Position numbers and translations under genes: made by a program
Assembly (NCBI GenBank): GCA_905250125.1
Contig: CAJNOL010000067.1
Span: 62,001 to 126,000 of the forward strand
Reading direction: 5' to 3'
Length of the DNA: 64,000 nucleotides
DNA from: Rotaria sordida
Lineage: Eukaryota; Rotifera; Eurotatoria; Philodinida; Philodinidae
Part shown: in pieces, positions 1 through 12,800 of the stretch
Layout: the number at the start of each line of letters is the position of its first letter
How positions within the stretch are numbered: position 1 is the first letter of the stretch
The notes under the pieces: model-generated
Told to the model about the DNA's origin: nothing
What the model saw: the letters and a program-made list of their open reading frames with translations, nothing else
Databases searched by the model: none

Positions 1-555
1 CGTCAAAATGATGATCATGAATGTACACGAATGGTATAGAAAAACTTTAAATAAACATATAAAAAAACTACATCATATTTTTCTTTTTAGGTTAAAACTC
101 AATTTATGACATTATGGGATGGTTTAGAAACTGATGATAGTAATCCATTATCAAATCGTATTCTTATTATAGGTGCAACAAATCGTGTACAAGATTTAGA
201 TGCAGCTATTTTACGTCGTATGCCAACACGTTATCATATTTCATTACCAAATTTAAATCAACGTACTAAAATATTTCAATTAATATTATCAAATGAATTA
301 CTTCATACAGATGTTGATCTTGAACAATTAGCACAACAAACATCAAATTATACAGGTAGTGACATTAATGAAATATGTCGACAAGCTGCTATGCAACGTA
401 TTGTTGAATTATGTAATCAACCTTCGATAACGGATGAAGAAAATTCTATATTACAATTAAGATCTATTACACAAGCAGATTTTCTTGAAGCTCTAAGAAA
501 AGTACGAGATAATCATCAACATCATCAATCATTTAATAAATTATTCCTTGATTGA
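1..555 (+). CDS. ATAD1: ATAD1/Msp1-type AAA-ATPase, 3' part
   Basis: Only the C-terminal part is in the window: exon 1-33, a 57 bp intron (34-90), and last exon 91-555 ending in TGA. The joined reading gives ...CTRMVKTQFMTLWDGL, the segment after Walker B that is typical of ATAD1. IIGATNR (sensor 1), LRRMPTRYHI (second region of homology with the arginine fingers) and the C-terminal helical subdomain motif GSDINEICRQAA follow in order. ATAD1/Msp1 is an outer mitochondrial and peroxisomal membrane AAA protein that extracts mislocalised tail-anchored proteins. The transmembrane N-terminus and Walker A must lie left of position 1. A polyadenylation-type AATAAA lies at about 601-606. A small membrane-protein gene starts 127 bp downstream on the same strand. 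Family assignment is firm; exact orthology to ATAD1 rather than another meiotic-clade AAA protein is likely. Confidence 0.88.
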
Positions 556-682
556 TTTTTCTTTTAAATGTGTTTGTTTATTTTTTTGTCGAAATTTTTG
601 AAATAAAACCTCGCCTACATCTTTTCATATGTAAGATGATTTCTCTTTTTGATCATTCGATTTGTAGATAGAATTAAAAACA

Positions 683-928
683 ATGCCAAATAATGAGAAT
701 TCATCTCCATCAAAACGATTTTCATTATCTTCTATAATACCTACTCAATATGTTGTTATTGGTTCTATTGTTCTCATCGGATTATTCAACATGTATAAAG
801 GTTTATTTCGATTTTCATTTGGATTTATCGGTGGTATAGGTATTGGTGCAGTGCTTGGCTTTGTTTTTGCTGATAGTCCTATGGGACAATTTATATTAAG
901 ACAACGTTCAAAACCTCAAGAAACTTAA
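683..928 (+). CDS. 81-residue two-helix membrane protein, function unknown
   Basis: Single-exon ORF of 81 codons. After a polar N-terminus (about residues 1-20) there are two hydrophobic segments, roughly residues 22-39 and 43-66. The second is Gly-rich (FGFIGGIGIGAVLGFVFAD), as in tightly packed helical hairpins, and a short basic tail follows. A splice-acceptor-like TTTGTAG lies just before the start codon (about 673-679), so a 5' UTR intron or spliced-leader addition is possible. Spacing to the upstream ATAD1-like gene is only 127 bp. The hydrophobic hairpin distantly recalls the small mitochondrial inner-membrane protein encoded upstream of SLC35A4, but I do not regard that as a secure match. 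It is reported as a real gene because of its composition, the acceptor and its position. Confidence 0.6.
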   Translation: MPNNENSSPSKRFSLSSIIPTQYVVIGSIVLIGLFNMYKGLFRFSFGFIGGIGIGAVLGFVFADSPMGQFILRQRSKPQET

Positions 929-1348
929 TCCTTGTGATATTCACATTTTGTTTTTGTTTGTAATTTTGTAGTACTAATCAAAGTTAAACCCACGATAAAA
1001 CAAATATACTAGCTATTGAATGACTTGATTGAAAATATTTTATTATTTTTTACAATTGATAGATTTTGAATCATAAGAAATTCAAAAATTAACTGAGCTA
1101 TGCAAGAATAATTGACTTCACATTTAAACTATTATGTTTCACCTTATTAATAATGGAAACTATAGAGACAGTTATGATTAATTGAATTTAATTTTTCTGG
1201 CGGTCTGCTAATCGCTTACAAGAATTTCTCGTGTCATTTTTATTTCATAAGATAATTCAATTTAATCTATAATGAACTATCATTAATCATTTAGTTTCTT
1301 TTGTTTTTTTTTGTATTTTAGATCTCTTAAAATACCTTTCAATTAAGA

Positions 1349-1852
1349 ATGACATCAGATATGGAATTCCAATCATTCGAAATTGGTCAACGAAAACGTA
1401 TTGCTTTAGTTGCACATGATAATAAAAAAGGTGAATTACTTGAATGGGTTAAACGAAATCAGGATCAATTACTTAAACATGAACTTCATGCAACTGGTAC
1501 AACAGGATCTTTAATTGAATCAATGTTAGGCATTCCAATAATTAGATATAAATCAGGTCCATTAGGTGGTGATCAACAACTTGGAGCTAAGATAGCTGAA
1601 CAATGTATCGATATACTCATTTTTCTTGCTGATCCACTTCAAGCTCAACCACATGATTCTGATGTTCGAGCATTAACACGTTTAGCAACTGTTTGGAATG
1701 TTCCAATGGCATGCAATTTATCAACGGCTGACTTTCTTTTTACATCTTCATATATGACTTCTACATATACACGTATTGTGCCGACATTTGAGCGTTATTT
1801 AAAACGTGATATTAATACTAATCTGAAAAATTCAGAGAGCTCCCATGTGTAG
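1349..1852 (+). CDS. mgsA: Methylglyoxal synthase, bacterial type
   Basis: Intronless, 167 residues (E. coli MgsA is 152). The enzyme converts dihydroxyacetone phosphate to methylglyoxal and phosphate, a cytosolic glycolytic bypass. The fold signature is complete: ALVAHDNKK (His23, Asp24, Lys27), phosphate-binding ATGTTGS (residues 48-54), SGPLGGDQQ with the catalytic Asp75, FLADPLQAQPHDSDV (Asp95, His102, Asp105) and LATVWNVPMACNLSTADF. All these residues fall at the E. coli positions plus four (His19, Asp71, Asp91, His98, Asp101), so the active site looks intact. About 12 extra residues at each end distinguish it from bacterial proteins. Methylglyoxal synthase is a bacterial family not normally found in animals, so horizontal acquisition is inferred. 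Base composition and codon use look like the neighbours. A T-rich stretch ending TTTTAG at about 1316-1321 suggests a 5' UTR acceptor. Confidence 0.93.
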   Translation: MTSDMEFQSFEIGQRKRIALVAHDNKKGELLEWVKRNQDQLLKHELHATGTTGSLIESMLGIPIIRYKSGPLGGDQQLGAKIAEQCIDILIFLADPLQAQPHDSDVRALTRLATVWNVPMACNLSTADFLFTSSYMTSTYTRIVPTFERYLKRDINTNLKNSESSHV

Positions 1853-1866
1853 GCTAAGAAACTGAG

Positions 1867-3195
1867 GCATTGATCAAAAATTTATATTTTTCATTTTTTA
1901 TAGACATTAGAAAATTTTATCAATCATCTAAAACCACCAAATCCAAATGTTTAGCTTATTTCAATATTTTAGAGTAAAGTTAGTCTTGATTGACTTTTCA
2001 GCACTATTTTCTAATTATCAAAAAAATCTTGATGAGTTCTCTCATCAATGTCTATTAGGATTATACTTCTACAAATCAGACAATTTTTTCATGTAGGATA
2101 ACAAAAAGGATAACGCATCAACAATTGATTAAAATGAATTATTGAAAATGTTGTATATCATTTATTTTACTGAGCTAATATGAGTAGAAAAGGTTATAAT
2201 TTAGCAGTCTATAATATTCATTTGTTGATAGTATATCTACCGTTATACTTCGAAATCAAATGAAGTCAAGCTAAATTTTTGATATATTATGTAACTTTTG
2301 ATTCTCTACAAAATAGTAAAAAAAACCAATATCGAATAATAAGTTTACCTTCGAGGCAATATGTTGTTTACATTATTAATTGACAAGTAAGCAGCCTCAA
2401 GGAAAACAATCTCGGGAACCTTTCATTGTTCTTGATTGATGACAATTTTCACCTCGAAGAAATTAGACCTTCATTCTAGCTAATTAGAATTATATAGACA
2501 GTTCTTTCGAAAAAAAAATAGTTTCTTCGCGAACTTGGATCATAATCGTCTATATTGATTATGCATAGGACGCTGATCACAGTCATATGAATAAAGGTCG
2601 TTCTTAATTATAATTGAATGGTATAAGGTTGGCCTCTCGATATCATATACTTACGATGAATCCTCTAATTCTTCATTAAAAGGATGCTCGATACACTCTG
2701 CTAGATTACAATTGATAACGAATTTCAATCATAAGATTTACCTGTTTATTGATAGTGTACGCCTTGTATTGTCCGAAGGTCGTCTTTTATTTGTTTTTCT
2801 CTAGGTTTTTTTTATAGAATCAAAAGCTACATAACATGTCAAAAAGGCAACTTGGTTTCGTTTGACTTTGAAATATGATAGTAGATTTACTGTCAATAAA
2901 TGAATATTATAAATGATATATAACACTTTCAATACCTTTTTTTTCGTCTGTTAATGATCTATCTTCTGGTATACTGCATGAAAAAATTCTCTGATTTGTA
3001 GAAGTACAACCCTAGTAAACATTCATGAGACAATTAACCACTATTTTCTTGATAATAAATAATACTGAAAAGTCTAACAAGACTAACTTTACTCTAAGCT
3101 ATCGAAATGAACTAAAAAATTTGTATTTGGTGGTTTTAAGTGATGGTCTTTCGAATGTATATAAAAAATGAAAAAAATAAAATTTTGATCAGTGC
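1867..3195. mobile_element. Long-TIR non-autonomous DNA transposon (1.3 kb)
   Basis: The left end (about 1867-2310) is repeated in inverted orientation at the right end (about 2815-3195). Matching landmarks are GCATTGATCAAAA against its counterpart TTTTGATCAGTGC, AAAACCACCAAAT against TTTGGTGGTTTT, and ACTTTTGATTCT against AGAATCAAAAGCT. The arms are about 380-440 bp with many mismatches and small indels. About 500 bp of unique sequence lies between them, with no coding potential that I can see. The element begins about 14 bp after the methylglyoxal synthase stop codon and therefore probably forms most of that transcript's 3' UTR. I could not fix a target-site duplication. Superfamily unknown. 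Confidence 0.75.
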
Positions 3196-3880
3196 ATTTG
3201 TATATCGGTAACTGTCAGCATTCTCAGAAAACATCTCGTAGCAAATAATCTCGCGTTCAATTTTTTTTTCTGATTTAAATTTTATACATGTAATCAAAAT
3301 ATTAGTTATTGTATTTTAATAAAAAAATATTTTATTTAGTCAAAAATAATATATTTCAATACATAGGCAATTGTTCAATCAAACAAATAAATTTATTTCC
3401 TGAATAGAGACTATAAATCATAAGAAAAAAGAAAAAAGAATTCATAATGAATCTTATTATAATCAACAAATAACTTCCTTGAATCAAATATAAGTTTCCT
3501 GCAAAAAAAAAATTCAATATAAAAAATTCTACTTTGAATAGCGACATCTAATATATTATTTATTATTCAATACAAAAAAATTGCTTGACAAATATTATTA
3601 CACTCTTCAAAGGTTTGCGAGTTATTTTTTATGTTATTGATATAGAAATGTAATATATACAATTTACATTGGTTAATATTTTCTCCAATGATCATTTAAA
3701 GAAGTAGAATTTTACAAGCAAAATGACTAATAAGTCTTTTTTCTTGTTTTGTTCTGTTATGGTTCTAAGCCATTCTTTATATTTATCTTTGTTTATTAGA
3801 TCCGATGCAATATCCATAGACTAATTTATATTCAAGCTCAGTTCTTCTTGCTTATTTTGATACTTAATAGATAAGTACAG
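3196..3880. other. Intergenic, upstream of CLASP
   Basis: AT-rich sequence with no gene that I can support. The segment just before the CLASP start contains ACTTAATAG (about 3861-3869), which could be a 5' UTR splice acceptor or spliced-leader site. Confidence 0.4.
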
Positions 3881-6800
3881 ATGGCAAATGCATCATCAAT
3901 AATAGAAAATAAAAACCTTGATCAATTTTATCCAAATGTTTTGTCAAAAGAACCAACTGTTCGTTTAGAATGTTTTTCTATACTTGAAAATTATTTATCG
4001 GACATAAATAATTCTATTGATTGTGAAGATTTAACAGGTTTTATTAATGGATTACTTCAATGGATTGGATGCAGTAATTATCGAGTATGAGTTTTCTATC
4101 AATTATAATCTTATCTATTATAAAATATTGTATTTAGATTTCGTATAATGGTCTTCGAATAGTAGAATTATTAATTGAAAGATTAGATAAGAATGAATTT
4201 GAACAATATCTTGATAATGGTACAATTTGTTAAACAAAACTTTGAAATTATATTGAAAATATTCTTTTATATTTAGTTTTATTAGTAATAATAGATCGAT
4301 TGGGTGATGGAAAAGATCAAGTAAATAAAAAAAGAAAGAAAGAATATTAAAATAGAATTTATTTGATTTGATTTAGATCCGAGACGCAGCTAGTCGTCTT
4401 CTATTAAAATTAATGAAAAAATTTACTCCACAAGTACAGAGTTTTTTTTTATTCAAATATAAAAAAATGAACTGTTGGTTCTTTTTCTTTCATCTAGCGT
4501 ATTTGGGATTTCATACAACCATTATCATTTGAAAATAAACAATTTCGTATAAAAGAAGAAAGTCAACGATTACTAATACAAACATTAAACGAGTATGTAA
4601 TTAAAAAAAAAAAAACAAGATTATCTACACATACCGATTGATATATATTTTTTTTAATATTAAAAAAAAGAAAAGAAATGACATTGTTCGTCAATCTTAA
4701 CATAGAAATAACCGGAAGAACAAGTTTCCGATGTGAAGAAGCTAAGGAAAAAAAAAAGAAAACTTTTTTTTTTATCTTACGACATTCAATTATCAACATA
4801 GAGTATGCAGTACGACACACTCTAATATTAACTATCATTCTTTGAAGGTGTTCGTTTTTTTTTCTGTCTCAATATGAGTAATAGTGTACTTAAGCTCTCT
4901 GTTTATTATTACAACGTTTGTTAAGAACTTTACTGAAAAAAAAGGCATAATGAACCCCGAAAGGAATTGTTTGAGCGGTAAACAAATATACGTGTGTATG
5001 CTTTTTATTTGAATATACATAGAATCAACTGTTACTCTGACTCTTCTTTGTATTGTCTTCTATTCTTATAGACACTTATGCATGTCTGTGTCCTTCTGCC
5101 ATCCATAATTAAAATGATGGTATCGTAGAAAGAAAACAGAAAGCACGAGCAAAAAAAAAAAAAGAAAGAAAAGAAGGAAGAAACAAATGTACGAACAGCT
5201 GCCCGACGGTCAACGACCGTGAGTAGCAATACGCGGCATGATCAATATACGTATGGCAGAAGGAAAAAGAAAGTCTATTCCTACTGTCTAATTTTACCCA
5301 CATCGAATACAGACACAAAGAAAAAAAGTCTTTGTGCTCTTCTTCTCGCTCTTTTGTTTTTTCTCTTTCTCTCATTTTTTTTTCTCGCATTATACGTCAC
5401 GAATATCAAACATATTCCAGAGTAACAAAATTAAAGATTAGCGTATGGATGATAATACAAAACGATTAAAACTATGCTAACAAATCAATCAAAAACATTT
5501 CCAAATAAATATCCTTCAATTTCAGAGTAAGTTCATTATTATCATATTAGTATTATTATTATCATCGAATCATTCACATAAATAATTTTTTCCAAATAAA
5601 TAAAGCTAATAAACTACATATAATACAAGGAAAAAAAATTATTCGTAATATCCAACGATGGATACGTTTCATTAATGAACAATGTTTTATCATTAATAAT
5701 CCACTTTGACGTTGACGTTGTTTTTGCATTACGTTTTTTTTTTGTTTCAATCAATATAAGTATTATATAGTAACTATGGGATACCTTGACTATTATTTTG
5801 TTCATTCGAGAACGAAGATGCAACTCTATTCTATATGTATATATATATATAGATATCGAGAAAGACAACGTAATATGTATGAAGCAACGAGATAGGCTAT
5901 ATAATGATCATTATAGGATGTTACGCAAGATAAGAAATGACATATCTCGCTCGCTAACGATCGCCATCGTCACTATCCATTTTCTCTAAACGAGTGTTAC
6001 TGTTGTTGTTATTGTCATCAAAAGGATTATAAATCTTTTCTTTGTATATTGCGGTTTGTCATCGTTCTCATTGTGTCTATGTGTACTAACGGCTGTTAGT
6101 CAATCTATATAATAGCAGGTGATTTCCTATTTACTGTTGATAGTGGTTGTGATCAATAGACAAAAGAAGAAGACAATAGAAAGGATTAGACTTTTGTTGT
6201 TTTGTTACTGTATTGTCTAGTTGAAATGAGACGAACTTATTCAACACAGACTATCAATGATAGGTAAGTGAAATAAATGAAAAACAAAACAGTTTGTAAG
6301 TTTTTCTTTTAGTTCATATTATTGTTGTTATGAATAAATGAAGAATCTTATCATAATGATTTTTCTTTTTTTTGTTTTTTACTTTAGATTTGGTGCATCA
6401 ACAATTCAATTGAATAAACTTGTTCCATTAATTTGTAAACTTGTATCTGATTCAAATGGCACTGTAAATATTTTTAAATCAAATTCATTGAATTTATTCG
6501 TATAGATTTATTTGTTTTTTTTTTGTTAACTTTAGGTACGTCAACAAGCAATTGATACACTCGTAGAAATTTATCGTCATGTTGGTGAAAAAGTTCGTGG
6601 TGATATAGCCAAACGAGATATACCAGAAGCCAAGTAAATGATTATTTCACTTTTTACTATTTTTCTTTCTTTTTTTTTTGTTATTCTTTAAATACATTAT
6701 TTGTTATTGTTAAGATTAAAACAACTTTACGATAAATTTGATGATGTGGTTGCAAGCGGTCGCATGATTGCTAAAACGTCTGATTCAACAGATGGTAATA

Positions 6801-9800
6801 CTTCATCTTCTTTAGCCAACGGTAAGAAAAAGAGTTTTAATAAGATTATGTATTACTGATACCATAAATATGTGTCTGGCAAGGCATTTATAGTTTATTG
6901 TTTATCTACATTCGCACGTGTGTATATATGTATATTCATATTCATCCTTTTGTATAAAAAGAAATTCATCGTCGACACTTCTCGTTGGTTTTTTTTTCGT
7001 TCAAACACCTTATGTGTTGTATGAGACAAAAAGAAAGAGAAAAGTACGCGTAATATGTGCGTCAAGTGATGTTCGATCGATTTGAGTAGTAGTGTGAATA
7101 GAGGTGACCTGGGTGACTGCGGTCGTTCATTTTTTTTTTATTTTTTTTTTCTTCTCTTTTGTCGTCAACGTCTTTTACTATTGCTGACCGTTAATCGAAA
7201 TGGAAGATCATATTTGCATTGTATTAACTCATTCATCAGCTTCATTGAAGGTGTAAGGTGTATGTCTATATATATATGTGTGTTCATCACACGACGTAAG
7301 ATATAAATGAAGATAAGCTGATCGTGACTCCATATATGTGAGTACAGAAAAAAACCTGCATACGAAAAAAAAGAGGGTGTTTGAGGGACACGCATATATA
7401 TCCATACATATATGTGTACATACGACTAACTACCTTACCATCCGACACCATCGTACTTGAGCATCGGAGAGATTGGGCTTTTTTTTCTAACAGTATACGT
7501 TACGAATAAATAAATTTAAAGTATTATGGATCCATCCTTATTGGAACAATTTCTTGGTCCATCATCAACTCAATTCCAATTACCACCATTAAATGAAGAT
7601 GAGAATGATGAGTTACATCCATTACTTAATGGCGGATTTCAACGATTGAGTCATACGAGAAAATCGTTGCCAGGTAAAACAAATTTTGTATTTATGCAAG
7701 GTCTAACCTATGTACTTACACATATTTATTAACCTGATGTGTGCGTATTTATTTCAATTTCTTCCTCTTTCGCTTCATATATTCAGTGTTTAAATTTTGT
7801 CCGTCCTTCTCTTTCTCTCTTATTTTTTCAATCATATCAAGGAGTAATCGCTTTTTTGAACTTATCAATTGATCGTTTTTTTTCTTCTCTTTCTCATACA
7901 CTTGTGTGTACGTTCGAAAATTTTTAACAACCTGAGGCAACGACAAACAGTAAAGGGATGGTGATGTGTATATTATATATATATAGTTTTCATTGATATT
8001 TAAACTTCTACATACAATCATAAGAATAAAACACGAAGAGAAAGAAAGTACATCACATCTACAGATGGTGCCTATTACAGATATCATGTTTTTGGCTACG
8101 AAACCTCGTAAGATTTTTTCTGTTCTTTACGTCTTTTTTTTTTGCTTTACTAACAGAATATATTATTTGGTTGTTATATTATTAAAAAAAAGAGAGTTTA
8201 TTTTTAGCTCGTCCTAAACCATCATCATCAACAGTTAAGTCTCGATTAAATTCTGATAATGGTACATCATCTCGATCAAGACCAACTGCTGGAATTCCAA
8301 CACGAAATGTTGCTACATCAATATCTGCAGGTAAATAAATGAAAAACTTTAAATTATTATATATAGATATATAACAAGAAAAAAAAATTGGGCACATAGA
8401 AATAGATATAGATACAGTTTCATCTCCTTATTCTTCTTCTTCAATGGATCGTCGTTCACGTTCTTCATCGGGAATACCACGTCCATATTCATCTGCATTA
8501 TCAACAAGAGGTATTCGATCTTTTTTGTTGTATCGTGTCACCTCTCGTATATGATCATTAATCAATCTCAACTGCTGTTGTGCTGTCGTTTACATCTGCA
8601 CCAGTCATTCTTTTTTATTTTTCTTCCTCTTTCTTTTATTCTTTTGCATTCTATGACATATATATCTATATATATACATGTATTTGTATGTGTGTGTGTG
8701 TTATTGTTTCACTAAGTCACATTATTCAGTTTACGTGCATGTACACATTTCTCTATCGTTGATGACGTAAGATTTGATCATGAACCGCAAACCAATTCGT
8801 ATTGTAACAAGTAGAAGAAAAAGATAAAAAAAAATATATACAATAGGTCTTTTTATCTTTTTTGTTTTTTTTATATTTAGCTGCCGCTAGTGGTGCAGTT
8901 GATGATGCTATATTCGAAGACGCATTCAATTCATCTCATGCTATACCAGTAAAAATGAATAGCTTATTTGTATATATATACATGTATATGTTTATTTTAT
9001 TTTATATTATTCAATTTAGTTTTCATCCGGTAAAGAAGTTGAAAATCAATTATTAAGCATTCGAGATATATTAGCTGATACAAATAATGATTGGGAAAAA
9101 CGTGTTGAAGCTGTAAGAAAGAAAGAAAAACAAAGCGATAAATTAGAAATTTTATTTTAATTTATATTTAGCTTAAACGATTACGTTCAATAATAGCTGG
9201 TAATGGTGATCAATATGAAGAATTTTTTCGTAATCTTCGTCAACTTGATTTACCATTAATAGCAACTGTTAAAGATTTACGTTCACAAATTGTACGTGAA
9301 GCTTGTATTACATTAGCATATATGTCAATACGTTTAACAAATCGTTTTGAACGTACAGCTGAAGGTATTATGCCAGCTATGCTTAGTTTAATACAAAATA
9401 GTGCGAAAATTATTGCAACAAGTGGTGCTGTTGCTATGCGTTTTATTGTTAGTAATACGCAATCAAGCAAATTAATTCCACTTATATTAGCTGGAATTGA
9501 ATCAAAATCGAAAGAGATTCGAAGGTTTGAAAAAAGATTTTGTGTTTTTTTTTCTATAAATTAAAAAAAATTATATTTTATTTTAATTAGACATACATAT
9601 GGATTATTAGTTACTATGCTTTCACAATGGGATTTTATTTATTTGGATAAACATGGACAATTAATACATAATGTTATAAGAAAAGGTTTATCTGATGCTG
9701 ATGCTGATGCAAGATCATATTCAAGAAAAGCATTTGGATTTTTTCGTGATCATTTTCCTTTATTAGCAGATGCTTTACTTGCTTCACTTGATGCATCAAA

Positions 9801-12800
9801 AAAGAAAACATTATTGGTTAGTTAAAAATAAAAAAAAAGAACAAAATGTTTCTCTTCTTTTTTTTCTTTTTGCTTTTGTTTTCTTAAATTAAATTGTTTG
9901 TTTTTTTTCTATCTATTGATACAAATAAATTAGGGTGAAATGAGTAATTCATCAAGTACACATTCATTAGCCAGTACAGGTGCTTCAAAACTACGTAGTG
10001 CCGTTAAAGAGTAAGAATTTTATTTTTTCTTTTCACTATTATATATAATGAAATTTATTTTCAGTGTTACTCCTAGACAAGCTCGGGCAGCGATTAATGG
10101 TAAGTTAATATTTGTTATGCTTTGTTTTATTTTTTTTTTGATAATATCTTTTAAATATTCTAGATAAACAACAATCTCCAGGTGCTATAGCTCGATCATC
10201 TAGTGCTAATGAACTTGCATTACGAAAGAAAAATAATTTAACAAGTAAGATATTCTCTTTAAAAATTTCATATTAATTTATTATGCTTATTTTAGATTTA
10301 ACTACGCCAACAGTTCAACAAACGACCGGTAAGAATTCATACGAGGAGAAAATAATAGGAACTTCAGTCTTGAAGTCGTTGAGATATAGCTTTTAATATA
10401 ACGGATGCAACAGCAGAAATTTCCGGTGTTTGCAGACTAAATTCTAAGCAACTTGTATTTCAAAGCAAAGCATGTCATCAAATAGGCGGAACAAAATTCT
10501 ATGTTTTCATACTAATCTAAGATATTTAGATCCAAACTGTTTGGGAGCCATTTTTTTTCAGTCGATAAAGTCAGAAAAATGCTGTTTACATCAAGCTTGA
10601 AATGCATTGGCTGCATGAGGCCGGTCATTGTCTTGTTGATGAATGAATTTATCGTCAATTAATTGTTTACATTCTGACAAAGCGAATATAATTGCCTTGC
10701 TTAAGTGTTTCATGTGGTTCAAAAATGATCGGTTTTGTAATATTATCATAGCATGTTCCCAGTCGAACTACGATTTATCCTTGGTATTTGATTTTTGTAT
10801 GAAATCCTCCATTTTCGTTGCTTAGTCACCCACACCCGATCATTTTGTCGCTTAAATATGCCGTCGATAGTAAAATATTTTCAATCGCTAAACAGAATTT
10901 TTCGAATGATGGCTTCCGTCAAGGACCGACAGATGCAGTGGATACATGTAATTGGTGCTTGTTTTTGAGCATCACTTAATTTTCGATTGAATTGTAATAT
11001 GATACGCATAAAGTATAAGATCTTTTTTCACTGTTCGTACACTCTAACGTCCTTTCTGTTGAAAGGGTTTTTTTTTGATTTTCATGATAACATTTTTTTT
11101 TATTCGAACTATTCTAATTGACCCAGATAGTTTTTTTTTTATATACATTGATCTCTAGCGTCTCGAATATTCATTGATAGCTCATTTCAAGCACTATCGA
11201 ATATTATGGCTTCCAATCTCATTGTACTTTTTATCAAAATTTTATTAAAAGAATAAACAAGCCGAAAATTTCTTCTGCTATGATCGTTATCTTGAAATTT
11301 GCTATTTCTTCCGTCGGATTTATAATTAATTGAATAATATAAAATGCAAAAAAAAATATAATTTAGGTCGACCAAGATTTCTTGTTCAATCAGCAGCTAC
11401 TACAACTAATACAAAAACACTTTCAACAAATTCTCGTCCTCCACATGTTGTTTCTCAATCACAACCAGGTAGTCGTTCAACATCACCAAATTCAATGAAA
11501 TCATCACATTATTTATCATCTACATTACGTACACCAACAAATACACGATCACGAATACCAATTGGTTCAAGTGGTGGTTCAAGAGTATCAAGTCGAGAAT
11601 CAAGTCCAGGACGAACACGTATGTTGTATAATATGAGAATTTTTTTTTTCTTGGTTCTTAAATAAGCATAAGAAAAAAAACAAAACAAAAAATATCGAGA
11701 GATTTTTAAAAAAAACCAAAGAATGAATTTTTTCAGCGGTGACTGCTAGAGGTGGTGGTGGAAATAAACGTCGATTTGGACGTAAGTTTTATAGATGTAT
11801 AATGTTGTTCGTATGTTAACATTGTAGATATTTTTCTTATAGTGTCTGTTTGATTCTATTAAATGGGAATTTTGTTAATTAGATGAATTTTTTGTTTATT
11901 TCTTTTTGAAATAGAAAATTAATTTCATTTTTTTAGGACCATATGGATATCGAGCACCAGGAAGTGATTATGGTGAACATGTACGTCGTGTTAATGGTGC
12001 TTGGGGTGCTGATAGTGGTGATGATGCATCAGAAACATCAAGTATATGTTCAGAAAGATCACTTGAAGTATATTCTCAATTTAAAGTTTTTTTGCTTTTT
12101 GATTTAATGTATAAATATTATTTCATTAGGATATAGCTGATGTTTTACGTCGAATGCAAAGTAATGAATGGACTGAACGAAAAGAAAGTCTTGCTAGTTT
12201 ATATCATATGATTCGTTCAGGTCGAGTATTTAGGTAAAAAAAAACAATTTTATCTTCTTCTTATTTTTGTCTAAATGAAATTTCGAAATATTTCTCTTTT
12301 TTTTATTTAGTACTCATGAATTAAAACGTTTAACTGAATTGTTAACAAAACGTTTTTATGATCCACATTCACAAGTATTTACAGCATTTCTTGATGTTTT
12401 ACCTGAATTTATAACAGCATATAAACGTGAATTAAATGAATGGCTTTATACATTATTAACACGTTTATTAATTCGTTTGGGTGCTCCTGATTTACTTGAC
12501 TCCGTTTATAAAAAATTAAAAACATGTTTATCAATTGTTAATACATCATTTGATGTTCATGCACAATTTACTGTACTTATTCGTTTTATTAATGATAATT
12601 CATCAGCACCAGGAATAAAAGCTAAAGAAATACTTTTAAGATATTTACAACAAATTTTACAACAAATGGAGCCTGTTGATATAGCTAATAATGCAGATAT
12701 ACGAATTGCTTTATCAAAAATTATTAATTGGTCAAGTGAACCAAAGAGTTTAGAAATGCGAAAGGTTTACATAGAAATTTTGTAAGAATATAAAACGCAA

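Noticed and set aside
3356-3547. 63-residue hydrophobic minus-strand frame
   Set aside because: Phe/Leu/Ile-rich translation of AT-rich intergenic DNA; no splice or promoter support.
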